Assembly (NCBI RefSeq): GCF_023973825.1
Contig: NC_090119.1
Coordinates: forward strand, 1-64,000
Origin: Plasmodium brasilianum
Lineage: Eukaryota > Apicomplexa > Aconoidasida > Haemosporida > Plasmodiidae
Direction: 5' to 3'
Length of the DNA: 64,000 bases
The position numbers and the translations under genes are program-made. Positions 23,788-36,440 of this stretch are shown in pieces (position 1 is the stretch's first letter; each line of letters starts with the position of its first letter). Under the pieces are notes generated by a model. That model saw only the letters and a program-made list of their open reading frames with translations. It was not told the origin of the DNA and did no database searches.

Positions 23788-26700
23788 ATGAACACAGAAC
23801 ATAACAATTCATATTTTAAAAAGTTGTACTGTAAAAATAATACCCCTTGTAGTATTCCAAGAAATTTTAATTTAGAAAATGATGTATTAATAAAAAAGTT
23901 GGAAGACAATCATGAAAATACAGCTAATAAGAATAATTTTAATAAAAATTTAGGAAATTTAATTTATAATATCTCCAAACTTATACTTGAAAATACAAAT
24001 AAAAATAATACAGCGCCTGCTGAACCGAATTTACCACTAAGTAAGGATAGCAGTAAAAGTAATAGTAATTGTAATATAAATAATAGTAACAGTAATAGTA
24101 ATAACAGTAATAGCAGTAATAACAGTAATAGCAGTAATAGCAGTAACAACAACAGCAGCAGCAATAGTAACAGCAATAGTAATAATCATTATAGAGAAAT
24201 GAGCGATGCACCTGTTAGAGTTTATATTGATAGTTCAGAAAATAATAATTTATTTGTTATTGATGAAAAAAAGGAAGTTCATCAAATTTTAAACAACAGA
24301 ACAACGGATTATTATAAAAAAGATGGGAAATTCAAATTTTTAAATAATAATAAATACAATGCTAATACTGTTAATTCTGTCACTAATGTGTTAAACGGTA
24401 GCATTAAAAATGATAATTCAAAAGGTGCAGAAAATAAATTCAACTTTTTTACGCACACGAATACCTGTAGGCACACTATTAATGAACAAAAGGGAAATTT
24501 TATTAAATACAGTCCTAACAATTTAGTAAACATGCCAAAATGTGAGGAAGAAAATTATAAAAGGGAAAATAATATTTTTTCGAATTTTCATATCAATGAT
24601 ACGAAAAATGGTGCAACAAATGAAGCAATAAATGGCGTAATAAATGAAGCAATAAATGACGCAATAAATGGCACAAAAAATGAAGCAAAATATGATCCAA
24701 AATATGACCCAATAAATGGCCCCAAAAATGGTGCAAAACTGGATTATAAAAATACGCATCTTCCAATTTATCAAAATTTAAATTACACAGAAGAAGAAAA
24801 AGCGGTAAAAAATTATAAATTACAAGATGAGAATGGGCCCCTTCCTATAAAAGAATACAAAGGGAATAATGAAAAAATGAATCATAATAATATGGACAAC
24901 CAAATTATTAAAGACATTATAAGTAAATCAAATAATAATTTTAAAAGTATTGTAATAACCAATGTTTTCCTTGGGAATATACCACCAAATATAACGGAAG
25001 AAAGGTTAAAAAATGTGCTGGAGATATTTGGCTATATAATTCATATTGAGTATAAATGGTCTATCGATAAATGGTCATATGCATTCATTTATTTTATTGA
25101 TGAAAAATGTGCTATAAATGCAGTTAATATTCTAAATCAGAAAAAATTTTTTGATAATTCCCCGAATCATAAATTAATATGCTTTATTGTTTCGAAACAA
25201 GTTCCTAATCAAAATACCTTGCATTATAGCAGAGCAAACTTTTCCTTGTTAAAAGATGGACCTCCAGGTACACAAAAAAAAATTATTTCAAAATGTTTAT
25301 TTGTTTATTCATGTTCTTAGTAGGAACGCAATTTGGATTTATAATGTTGTCCCTATATATTATGAGCATATTGTTGTGAACATTCATCTTTTTTTTTTTT
25401 TTTTTTTTTTTTGTTTTTTTTGAATTTAAGGTGCAAACTTGTTTCTGTACGGAATACCGCTAAAGTGGACAGAGCTGAATTTAATACAGCTGGTAAATAA
25501 ATATGGGCACGTTGTAGGGTTGCGAATTCCATACATTAATAATGATAATGATAAGAAACAAGGAAATCGAGGTTTTGGTTTTGTATCATATGACAATAAA
25601 AAATCATCTATTGAAGCTTTTGAAGAGCTATCAAAAATGTATATTCATGGAAAGCTCTTAAAAGTTCAATTAAAAAATGGTGAAGAGCATTTATTACCTG
25701 CCAAATTAAAAAGTATATATAATGCTAATAAGAATAAAGTGAAAGAAACGAATAATGCAAAAACTGCTCAAAGTTTAGTAAGTACAACTGATACTTTAAA
25801 AACCCTTAATTCCATAAATTCTACAGATATTAAAAAGAAGCCTAAAAACAACAAATATACTGGCAGTAATAACATAAAAACTACAAATTTTATAGTACCA
25901 TATAAAAATAAAATAATTAATGAACCAAGTAATAGAGATACTAATAAAAATACTCCTCACGGTTCTACGTCTGACGCTAATTGTTCAATCGATTTAGTAG
26001 ATAATGCATTAAAAAACAATTTTTCACTAAACAGTTCAAATGATTGTGATTTCCCTTCTTCCAATTTTTCAAACTCAAATTTTTTTAAAAATACTTCGTG
26101 TAATCTTCATAAATATGATACAGCAAATAAAAATATTAATAACCATATTCCAAATTTTTTATATAATAATATTTCAAGTAATGTATCTAGTGAATTTGAT
26201 AGAGATAAAATATGTTTATATGACTCCAGTGAAGGCATCTATGAAGCTAATAGAGCAAGTAACGCTTATGATACGTGTAACACAAGTAATTTGAATAACG
26301 CGAAGCGCATATTGAACAACGTTTGTTTAGATTTCATAAATAAAGGTGAACATACGAACTCAAATTCAGGTGAAAATATAAGCGCAAGTGTAAACCCAAT
26401 TAATCTAAAAAACGAGAATAACTATTTGAACAACTCTGATAACAAAAGCAACAAACCAAATATGAACAATGAGATTTCAACATATGATTACATGATATTC
26501 AATAAATTCGACTATTTTAATGTATGTGTGGATAACAACAACTTAATAGAGAGAGGGAAAAAATTTATATGGAAAAAAAGAAATATTCAGCCTGTAGAAC
26601 AGATAGGAAAAAATATAAGTAAATCTTTTACGTATCCAAATAAAGCAGAAATAAAGAGGTATCACCCGAATGTAAGTAGTAGCAATAGTAATAATAGCAA

Positions 26701-28651
26701 TAGCAATAGTAATAATAGCAATAGTAATAGCTATATTAATAGCGATAGTAATAGCTACATTAATAGCAACAGTAATAGCTACATTAATAGCGATAGTAAT
26801 AGCTACATTAATAGCTATATTAATAGCGATAGTAATAGCTACATTAATAGCAATTGTAATAGTAACTGTAATAGTAGTAACTATATCAATAGTAATAGCA
26901 ATAACTATATTAATAGCAATAGTAATAGCAATATAAATAGCAATAGTAATAGCAATATAAATAGCAATAGTAATAGCAATATAAATAGCAATAGTAATAG
27001 CAATATAAATAGCAATAGTAATAGCAATATAAATAGCAATAATAAGTACCCTAGCAACACCTTTTTTGAAGACAATACTCTTGATAAGAATCATATTACT
27101 AAACTAAATAATTTGAAAAATAAAACTTATAACATGCAAAAAGATATAACCTTGTGCAATTCAAATGAAATACAAAATATTAATGTCAATGTGTGTAATA
27201 ATTTTTTTGTGAATGATGTCAAGATATTTCCACCTCCAAATAATGAGATGAATACAACTCAAAATGTGCAAGCTTATAAAAATGGTAATTCCATTTATCC
27301 TTTTAAAAAAACAAAAAGTGGAATGCAGTTGTGTGATAAAAGCAGAAACATAAGTTCTTTTTTAAACGAAATTTGGTATAATAGTAGTAACAATACTGGC
27401 AAAAACGATATGCATATTAATAAAAGAGATAATGTTTACAATGATGATGAAAAGAGCAGCAACAGTAAAAACAGTTGTAACAGTAGTAACAGGAATGGTG
27501 GCAGTATTCATAGCAGCATCAACAACAATATCAATAATATCAACAACAGAATCAATAACAATATCAACAACAATATCAACAACAATATCAACAACAATAT
27601 CAACAACAATATCAATAACAGAATCAATAACAATATCAATAACAGAATCAATAACAGCATTAACAACAGCATCAGTAACAGTAACGATGATATCAAATAT
27701 AACTATAATGCGCAAGATGCTCAAACAAAAGAGATGACTAATCTTAACCAAATTAAAAGAGATTTTTTCTCTAAAAAAAGTGTAAATAATTGCGACAACG
27801 ATGAAAGGGAATATAACAGTAGGAATTGGGCAAACATATATAACAATAATTTTAGTATTAATTTTGAACATGAGGAACTCCGCAATGTGTTCACGAATAG
27901 TATTAGCAATAATAGCAGTAATGATAATAGTAGTAGTAGTAGTAGTAGCAATAATAGGAATAATAGGAATAACTACAACGATAATAGCAACAGCAGCAAT
28001 GGGAATAGCAGTAGTAACAATAATAGCTTAAAAAATATGCAGCTCTTTTTCACCTTTTTAAACACATACGCAAAGGAACACTCATTAAATATAGATGATT
28101 ATGTTAATAAGGAAAATATGCAATTGCATGAAGTGCTAAATGGTAAATATGACAATCAAGTGGATAAAAAAAAATTAGATTATTTATTAATAGCACATCT
28201 ATTAATAAATAAGGAAAATAAGAAACAAAATGAAATACAAAATGAAAGACGAAATGGAATACATAATGAAACACAAAATAAAATACAAAATAAAATACGA
28301 AATGGAACACAAAATGAAAAATCACTTGAAAAAACGAACGATAAAGAACAAGAAAATTATAACTCCATTTCTCGTTTAAAACAAAGTGAAGTTGGTCATA
28401 TGGTGCATTCAGGAAATACCGATATATGTTGTTCTAATAATTTGAACTCAAGTTTTTACGAACGTAAGGGCCCATGTAAAAATAATATACTTGAACAAGT
28501 AAATGCAAATTACGCAGAATACAATAACGACAAAATAGATCGTTACTTAAACGATATATATATGTATGGTGATTATATGAACAAGTATAGTTATGATAAA
28601 TCTATGTTTACTAATGAAATGAATAATGATGATAAAAACATTAATAAATGA
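23788..28651 (+). CDS. CELF/Bruno-type RNA-binding protein with two RRMs
   Basis: Exon 1 is 23788-25267 (donor CCAG|GTACAC, phase 1) and exon 2 is 25431-28651 (T-rich tract and AAG acceptor), giving about 1566 residues. RRM1 (residues about 388-470) shows RNP2 VFLGNI and a weak RNP1 (WSYAFIYF). RRM2 (about 494-575) begins right at the splice junction with GPPGANLFLYGIP, the linker-plus-RNP2 typical of the last RRM of CELF/Bruno proteins, and has RNP1 RGFGFVSY. Such proteins bind GU- or U-rich mRNA and act in translational control, decay or splicing. The N-terminal third and most of exon 2 are Asn/Ser-rich repeats (24045-24187, 26680-27045, 27512-27680). The start follows a poly-T tract, with no longer in-frame start. 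The fold is certain; assignment to the CELF family is likely. Confidence 0.88.
24045..24187. repeat. Asn/Ser codon repeat
   Basis: AAT/AAC and AGT/AGC codons alternate here, encoding a poly Asn-Ser tract in exon 1 of the CELF-type gene. The opposite strand reads as poly-Leu, which is only a shadow. Confidence 0.85.
26678..27047. repeat. Asn/Ser/Ile codon repeat (NSNSYINS, NSNSNI)
   Basis: Imperfect 18-24-bp units encode NSNSYINS and NSNSNI repeats in exon 2. A long minus-strand open frame opposite it is a repeat artefact. Confidence 0.85.
27512..27685. repeat. Asn/Ile codon repeat (INNN)
   Basis: 12-bp units such as AACAATATCAAC encode INNN repeats in exon 2 of the CELF-type gene. Confidence 0.85.
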
Positions 28652-29143
28652 AATGAAACCATGTGATAACAACAAAATAACAAGTTTATTTTTCCAATTT
28701 TGAGAATAGTACTACTAATATATATACGTTATATCACAATAATAATAATAAAAAGATGATCATAAGAAATGTCAGTAAATATTATACAAATCAAATGTCA
28801 AAACGTTAGCAGGGGTTTCTTTGTATTATTACTATACAGTAAAAACATGGAAAATAAATAAATAAGTAATCAGGTAGATGGGTGGATGAATAGATGAATA
28901 CATAAGTAGACAAATAGATGGATAAATAAATGCTTAAATATATAAGAAAAACAAAATGAACGTTCCTCTTATGTTAATTACGTAATTGCACATATTGGTA
29001 AATCATTTTTTAAATTATTAAAATGTGAGTTGTAATACTACGAGAAGAATATAGTTCTATGTCTTATATTACGCTATGTCATTATTAAAAAATTTTACGG
29101 ATTATGTAAAATTATACATGATTAAAAATAGGCCTGACTTCGT

Positions 29144-29189
<46 letters not shown>

Positions 29190-29193
<4 letters not shown>

Positions 29194-29372
29194 TACATAC
29201 ATATGTACACACATATGTACACACATGCGTACATACAAACACACATACAAACACAAATACAAACACACATACAAACACAAATACAAACACACATACAAAC
29301 ACACATACAAACACACATACAAACACAAATACAAACACACATACAAACACACATACAAACACACATACAAAT
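29190..29372. repeat. ACAAACACACAT-type minisatellite
   Basis: About 14 imperfect 10-14-bp units of ACATACAAACAC type directly follow a (TA)n run. Open in nearly all frames. Confidence 0.9.
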
Positions 29373-29734
29373 AATTAAAATTTATGTAGATGATATTAGA
29401 AAAATTCCACATACGATTTTATAATTATTAATATATTCTTAAGTGTAAAGCTACTTTAAATATTTTAGTGTTTAATTTTTTTAAATGAATATTACACCAT
29501 TATATATGTATATATATATATATATATATATTTTTGTGTATGTGCATATGCGCGCGCATACGTTCCTTATTTGCTTAGCAAAATATGTCCAATTTGTCCA
29601 TTTTACAAACCACATATTTTCTCCCCTATTTTGCCCTCGAGACATATATATATATACATTCCTTACGTTAATAAAATATGTATTTGCATATATATATATA
29701 TATTTGTATGATTTAAAATAAGTGGTATTATATA

Positions 29735-29930
29735 ATATTTTATAATATTTTATAGTATTTTACAGTAATTTATAGTATTTTACAGTAATTTATAGTATTT
29801 TACAGTAATTTATAGTATTTTACAGTAATTTATAGTATTATACGGTAATTTATAGTATTATACGGTAATTTATAGTATTATACGGTAATTTATAGTATTT
29901 TATAGTAATTTGTAGTATTTCATAATATTT
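29735..29930. repeat. 20-bp minisatellite (TTATAGTATTTTACAGTAAT)
   Basis: About nine tandem copies, with a TATTATACGG variant in three adjacent copies, which indicates ordered duplication of sub-blocks. Confidence 0.9.
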
Positions 29931-30407
29931 TATAAATAAAATAATATATTTATTCATATGTGATTGTGGTACATTTGTATTTATTTTTTAATATTATTTA
30001 AAACTAACATACAAAGGGTATCCTAATTTTATATTAACGTGCTATGGTATCATATATATACATACGTGCACATTCTGCAATACTAGTTTCAATTATGAAT
30101 TTATAATAACATACATGTAACCTGTTTACATGATTAATTTTTATATTATTTGTGAAATATTTTTAAATGTTATGCTTAATTTTTATTTCCTTTTCCTTTT
30201 CCTTTTCCTTTTTTTTTTTTTTCTTTTATTAATCTCTTCCAAATATACGTAGAAAAGGAAAACTTCCTGCTCGGAAATGACCCGTTTTCGTATTATTTAT
30301 TTACTTTTTTTTTATTTTGAAAAATGGTTAACTTTCTTAATGTTTTTAAATTTATATTAGAGTTAATTTAATAAAATAAAAAAAAAAAAAAGGAACAAGT
30401 AGTGAAG

Positions 30408-30486
30408 AATGAAGCATAAGACGGTTAGAATGAAGCATAAGACGGTTAGAATGAAGCATAAGACGGTTAGAATGAAGCATAAGCGG
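30408..30486. repeat. 21-bp tandem repeat (ATGAAGCATAAGACGGTTAGA)
   Basis: Three perfect copies and one partial copy lie just downstream of the METTL18-like gene stop. They are richer in G than the surrounding DNA. Confidence 0.9.
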
Positions 30487-30573
30487 TAAAGAATAAGGAA
30501 TACGGAATAGGCATATTTTAAATAAAACATTTTTACTCTTTTTTTATCTCTTAAAAAGAAAAAAAAAAAAAGT

Positions 30574-31536
30574 CTACTCCTCAGCCTTATTTTTTGCGAA
30601 GGTTACTTCTACAATGTCTTTTGAATAAACAGATCTACCTAGATCATTGTGAATAATTCGAGCAGTAAATTTAAAATTTTTATTATTATTAACATAATCC
30701 AAAAAACTATTTGAGCCTGCTCCGTCTTCAAATCCAAAATAGTACGACTTGGTGCCAAAATATGCTTTCCCATTTTTTTTCATATTTTTTTTCAAAACTT
30801 TTAAAATGCTATAATAATTTTCTCTCCTATATAATATTTCATTTCCAATAATAAAATCAAAAGAATTCAACTCCATTTTTTTTAATGTTTTATTTAACTT
30901 ATTCCATGGTTTATTAACAACTGAACATGTAATGTCTTCACCGCTTATCTTCATATAGCTCTTTTTCTCCCCTAACTTTTTTTTCTTTAGTTTTATATTC
31001 AAATTCCTTTTTATATTTGGTAATAAAATATCATTAATTACTTCTTTGTTTAATTCTTGAAAAACGACGTTTCCCTTATCCAGCAAAATTTTTATTCCAG
31101 TGAGACCGTGTCCGCAACCTTAAAAAAAAGGAAGTAATAGATGTGAAAGAAGTTAAGAAAATAGTGAAAGAAGGAGTTCAGTAACAACAAAGGAAGCTGC
31201 GAATGAAGCCACTTAATATCACATAAAATTTAAACGAATTTAGCTCTAAAGTCAACGGAATACGTTACTACATATAACGAATTTAGTTTTATATTTACCT
31301 AATTCCAAAACATTCTTATTTTTAAAATCGAATTTTTCTCTGTGCAAGAATTTCAGCATGTCCCATGTACATTCCCATATTGTGTATCCCCCCTCGTACA
31401 TGTTTTCTTTGACCAACTTTTTTTTTTTTTTTACATCAATACATCGATTTTTTAGAATTAATGAACTTTCTATTTCATCATTTTCTTTAGTTTTTTGAAA
31501 TTGTTCCTCTTTATTTAAATAATAAACTTCATACAT
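30574..31536 (-). CDS. Histidine protein methyltransferase (METTL18/Hpm1 family)
   Basis: Exon 1 is 31299-31536 (donor TTAG|GTAAAT, phase 1) and exon 2 is 30574-31118 (T-rich tract, AAG acceptor), giving 260 residues. Exon 1 carries YEGGYTIWECTWDML, the pre-core signature of METTL18 proteins. The splice junction rebuilds the SAM-binding loop LELGCGHGLTGI. Exon 2 continues with FQELNKEV, then the motif region FDFIIGNEILY, and ends with GKAYFGTKSYYFGFEDGAGSN, close to the typical C-terminal part. In yeast and humans these enzymes methylate one histidine of ribosomal protein uL3, so a ribosome-related role is likely. A lysine-rich insert (KLKKKKLGEKKSYMK) is parasite-specific. The full domain order is present and nothing looks damaged. 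Confidence 0.88.
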
Positions 31537-32173
31537 TTTTATATATGAGGTACATAAATGAAGTTAAAAAAAAAGTTTTTCAAAATCTTCTTTTTCTATA
31601 TCTATATCTATATAGATATATATAGTTTATTATTTTGGCATATATGGTTTTTAAAAAATGTTTATTATCAAATTAAAGGTTTTTAAACAAAAAAAAATAA
31701 AATGAAGTAAAATTAAACAAAATGAACTTTATTAACAAAAGAATAATTTAAAATTAATATAAAATGGGAAAAATAAATAAAAAATAAGGTAAAAAATAAA
31801 GTAAAAAATAAAGTAAAAAATAAAGTAAAAAATAAAGTAAAAAATAAAGTAAAAAATAAAGTAAAAAATAAAGTAAAAAATAAAGTAAAAAAATAAAGTA
31901 AAAAAATAAAGTAAAAAAATAAAGTAAAAAAATAAAGTAAAATAAAAAAAAATAACGAAACGTACACAACAATAAAAATAATCCCTTTATAAGTGGACGT
32001 ATATGCTATCACCTATGCATATACGAATATGCACATACGTACGTGAATATATATTTATGTACATATAAATAAATAAATATATATATATATATACATCTTC
32101 ACAACAATTAATATTTCCATCTGTTTTAATAGGCTATAAAAGAATGTACACTTTTCGTCGAAAAAACTGCTCT
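31537..32173. other. Intergenic with a GTAAAAAATAAA minisatellite
   Basis: Lies between the METTL18-like start and the last exon of the transporter. Positions 31780-31945 hold about fourteen copies of a 12-bp GTAAAAAATAAA unit that changes to 13 bp (one more A) in the last four copies. No gene seen. Confidence 0.7.
31780..31945. repeat. 12/13-bp minisatellite (GTAAAAAATAAA)
   Basis: About fourteen tandem copies. The final four carry one extra A, so the frame changes across the array; the minus-strand 'YFLL' open frames are artefacts. Confidence 0.9.
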
Positions 32174-34585
32174 TTACAACATCATATTTGAAATATTTAG
32201 AGGACTGCGATCAGCGTACTTTTTTCTTACGTTACCCTGAAAAAGAGAATATTAAATACGGATAGAAAATTTTACGTCGAAAAAAAAAAAATTATATAAT
32301 TGTATATGCATAATACAATCGCACATATATATATATATATATAATGCACACATATACATATGACACATATGCAAAAGAAGATACCCAACTTGTTTACGCC
32401 ACATGCTCACTATGATATATTAAAAAATAATGAACTTTAAAATAAATTAAAAAAAGTAAACTCTTTCCAGCTTTCAAAAATAGAAATATATAAACTTCAT
32501 TTAACACTTTTTTTCTTCTATTTTTGTTATTTTTCAACTTTTTTTTTTTTTTTCTTTCCTATTTATGTTACTTTAAAATTGTCAATTATGAGCCATTGGT
32601 CGCTATCCGAATTATTGTCAGATGAAAATTTAAATAAATTAGTTTTATTTTTTTTTTCATCATCCTTATATTTTTCTATCTTCATGCTTTCCTCTCTAAA
32701 ACGAACAATCTTTTTTGACGATTTTACTTTTTCCTGTTTATTCTTAAATAATAAATTCGTATCGAAATAATTTTTTTTCTGAGATTTGTTTAACTTGATA
32801 TCTATATAAGCATCCTTATCATTTAAATATAAATGAGATAAGCTAATAGTATTTAGGGAATCTAATGATATATTACAATAGTAAAGTAAACTAGCACATG
32901 TTGTTAAAAAGGAAAGAAGTAAAATTATAAAAACATTTTTTGACATATGCATTATAATATTCCATATAAAATATCGTTTACTAATTAAATTAGACAAATT
33001 AAAACAAAAAATATATATATTAATTATTGTTGATTCTAAATTTAAAGGCGCTTTTTCTATACATAACAGTAATATGGGAAGGGCTAAAATTTTAATAGAT
33101 ATATTTTGAACTATTATATTCAATAAAAATAAAAATGGACTTACATAAGTCTCACTATAATACAAAAAAATAAAGCTAACTATTTTAAGAAAGACATTAA
33201 ATAATATTGTTATCATTGCATAACTTCTATAGCACATCTTATTTGTATATAATTGAAAAATAGCAATTCCTATTAATTTTGAAGATCTTCATTAAGGGGG
33301 GCGGGGTACGGGAAATCAGGAAAAAAAAAAAAAAAAAAAAAAAAAATTAAAAATATTGAAACGATTGTCATAAGATGGGGATGACGATGTTAAAACTACA
33401 ATTATGTACATTAACACATATGCATTCATGTGGCATATTTCCACATCAGCATCTGCTCTTGTATGTGTTTTGTTCTTACTGCGATACGAGTGGGATGTAA
33501 TTAATCAAAGATTGGGGCCACCTGTAATTCTGAACACCGTACTGTAGCATCGAAAATTTCATATCAACAGAAGAATTAAATAAAACTATGAGAAAAAGTA
33601 TTTTAAACAAGTTTTCATTAAACAGTATTTTCCTTAAAACGCGAAGTTGCGATAATAAATCTACAGTATTTTTTACATTTATATTTCCATTTTCACTCTT
33701 TAATATTATATTACGTTGTACTTTAAAATCATTGCTTAACAAAAGCGTTTCTTCGCTAGATATACAAGAAATGACAAATATAATAAAACTCTTTAAAATT
33801 AAAAAAAAAATACTTACTTTGAGAATATAAATATAATATAATATAAGAGAACAAAATATCTTAATACACATCATATAAGATATATAAAATATTTTTTCAA
33901 AGTGCGTTTGTTTCCTGCACCTCTCAACTACTACCCCTTCAAATACACATGACGTTAACAACATATTAGTAGATATAAAAAAAATTGTACTTAAGTAAAC
34001 ATAATAATTTATCTTCTTATTAAACACATATATAAATAATAACAATAAGGTTGTCATAAGCTCACTTAAAATCACATAATATTTTCTATTTAACGGTAAA
34101 TACAAGAAGTTATCTACATAATGATTTTTACGTAAACTACTTTTTTTTAAATATTTAGACCGTAATAATTCATCTTTCATATATTTTCTACAAACGATTT
34201 TTAAAAATAGATATTTTCCGTTACATACTGCTCTGTTACAATGGTATAACAAATCCTGAAGTTGGCTGTAAAACTCATATATCTTTCTTGACAAAAAGGA
34301 GAGTATATTATTTATATTAAAATATACACTATCCGTTAAAAATGCAAAAAAAGGCTTTAAGAAATACAATAGTATTAATATATTATATATTTTTTTTCTA
34401 ACATCTTCAGTTACTTCTGCTTTAAATGTTGTACTTAATATATAGTCATTGTAACGTAAAAATAGTATATATAAAAACTCGCTCATAAAAAACAGGGGGG
34501 AAATATTTCTCATTAACTGTGTTATCTTTGAGTCATCATATGTCCTCTTAAAAATGTTTTTGTTACTATCCAAAGGTTCCCTCAT
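32174..34585 (-). CDS. Multi-pass membrane transporter, folate/biopterin transporter (FBT/BT1)-like
   Basis: Exon 1 is 33480-34585 (donor CA|GTAAGA, phase 2), exon 2 is 32572-33286 (acceptor ...TTAATGAAG) and exon 3 is 32174-32236 (acceptor TTTTTCAG), giving about 627 residues. Without the last splice, exon 2 would end four codons on with a stop at 32563. The protein has about ten to twelve hydrophobic helices. The order SPLFFMSEFLYILFLRYND, an acidic loop, LKPFFAFLTDS, and in the second half MLQYGVQNYRWPQSLI with ILALPILLLCIEKAPLNLES resembles the BT1/FBT branch of the major facilitator superfamily, where the second-half motif normally reads 'LP..VL.A.LCP.G.EG'. Substrate unknown. The C-terminal tail is hydrophilic and Lys/Asp-rich. 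The transporter fold is fairly safe; the family is an inference. Confidence 0.65.
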
Positions 34586-35147
34586 TTTTTCTGCTCATTT
34601 TTAGCTACAACTATATAGCATATATATATATATATACATATAAATTCATATATGCATAAATACATATGTACTATATGTATATGCATACATACGTACATAC
34701 AGTACTTTAGATGTGTTTCTCACGCGTATTTTACTTCTATTTTGATATGTACTTGTTTAAAAGAAAAGAGAATATATACATACGTATATATATATATATG
34801 AAAACATCAACAAACTTCGTTTCATATTATATTTATTATAAACACAAGTGGTATATATACAAGCACACAATAAATGTTTATTTATTTTTTTTTTTATTTT
34901 TTTGGTTAATAATTCATCGTAGATGTTATGTGACGTTTTAAAAGAAAAATACCAATGTAAAAGTTTTTTCTTTTTTTTTTCTCTTATATCTCAGTGAATT
35001 TCAAAAAGCGTTTCTTCTGATAAATAAGAGCAACTGTCACAATTATATTTTATTTAACACTACTATTTTGTTTCTTCATTCTCTCTTTCCTTTTTTTTTT
35101 TTTTTTATATATTTTATTTTTGAAAATGGAAAAAAAGGTTGATTTAA

Positions 35148-35182
<35 letters not shown>

Positions 35183-36440
35183 GTTACAACGTTTGCATCA
35201 TTAGGGGCACACCTTTATTTCAATTAAAAGAAACAAAGGAAGAATAAGTATGTTTAATAAAATAAAACAAAAGTGATTATATATCAGGAAACAAAGCAAA
35301 ATGAATAAGCTTTTGTACATTTTTGCGAATACGAAAATTTGGCTTTTGTTGCAAATTAAAAAAAAAATATATATATGTATATATATATATATATATAATA
35401 TATGTATACCTTGTATATACATATGTACATAATTGTATATTGTATTATGTATATATGTGTATTTCACATAGGCACTGTATATTTTAATATATAAAGCAGC
35501 TTAAAAGCTAAGCATCTTCATATCATGTATTAAAATAAAAAATAAAAAATAGGAATAATTTTTATTAAGAAAAAGGAATAAAATAGAAAATAAAAAAAAA
35601 AAATAAAAAAAAAAAATAAAAAAAAAAATAAAAAAAAAAATTCTTTTTTATGAATGATGTTTTATATATCCCTTTCTTTAAATTTGTTATTCATCACTTT
35701 AGTGTTTATTGTAACAATGGATTTAAAAGACTATTGAAATAATACAGAGAAGTCCAGAAATATGGGAAAATGAAAAAAAACAAACAGGAAAACGGAAAAT
35801 GCATAAAAAACATATTATAACGTATGTATATTTATATATATACTTATATGCATGAATAAAAGGTATGGGGGTGGGGCCCTACCTAATGTGCAAATGTATA
35901 CATCTATATATACGTATATCTACATATATCTATATATATATATAAATATATATATATGTACGCGTATTTGCTGTGTTTTTCAGCCTTCTTTTCAATATAT
36001 TTAGAATTAATAAAAAAAAACTTAATCACTTTACGTGCTCATCTTTTTTTCGTATCACTTTTTAACGTTACTCTCATTTTTCTTTTTAAACAAATTAAGG
36101 AAAAAAAAACAAAGGAAAATGAAAATAAAAAATAAAATGAAATGTAAAATAACACAAAATAAAGTATAATACAATTCAATAGAGTACAATACAGTAAAAT
36201 AAAATAAAATGATGTACGATTAAGTAAAATATTGTACAGTAATAATCTACATTTTTCTGAACTTGTCATATTTTTATGAAAATTCCAAAAAAAAAAAAAA
36301 ACATATACGTATACATATACGTATACATATATATATATATATATATATATGTAGCTAGGTCGCAAAACATTTTTCGAATGCTGGTAAAATTTACACATTT
36401 TTCACTGTTCACTGTTCGCTCCTTAAGCCCTTAATTTGTA
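34586..36440. other. Intergenic, no gene seen
   Basis: Contains (TA)n near 34620, 35150-35180, 35370-35400 and 36330-36350, and A-rich stretches with interspersed T (35590-35640). It should include the promoter of the transporter and the 3' UTR of the desaturase. Open frames at 34711, 35201 and 36039 are TA- or T-run driven. Confidence 0.6.

Larger units (their letters stand above)
28652..30573. other. Intergenic with several tandem repeats
   Basis: Convergent 3' flanks of the CELF-type gene (+) and the METTL18-like gene (-). It contains (TA)n at 29147-29190 followed by a 12-bp ACAAACACACAT-type repeat to 29370, a 20-bp repeat at 29735-29930 and a 21-bp repeat at 30408-30486. The many overlapping open frames at 29076-29424 come from the repeat. 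No gene seen. Confidence 0.6.

Noticed and set aside
26543..27871. Minus-strand ORFs rich in Ile/Val/Ala opposite the CELF-type gene
   Set aside because: Shadows of Asn/Ser/Ile codon repeats.
29076..29424. Eight overlapping ORFs on both strands
   Set aside because: All arise from a (TA)n run followed by a minisatellite without stops.
31713..32012. Minus-strand Phe/Leu/Tyr-rich ORFs resembling membrane segments
   Set aside because: Translation of the GTAAAAAATAAA minisatellite.
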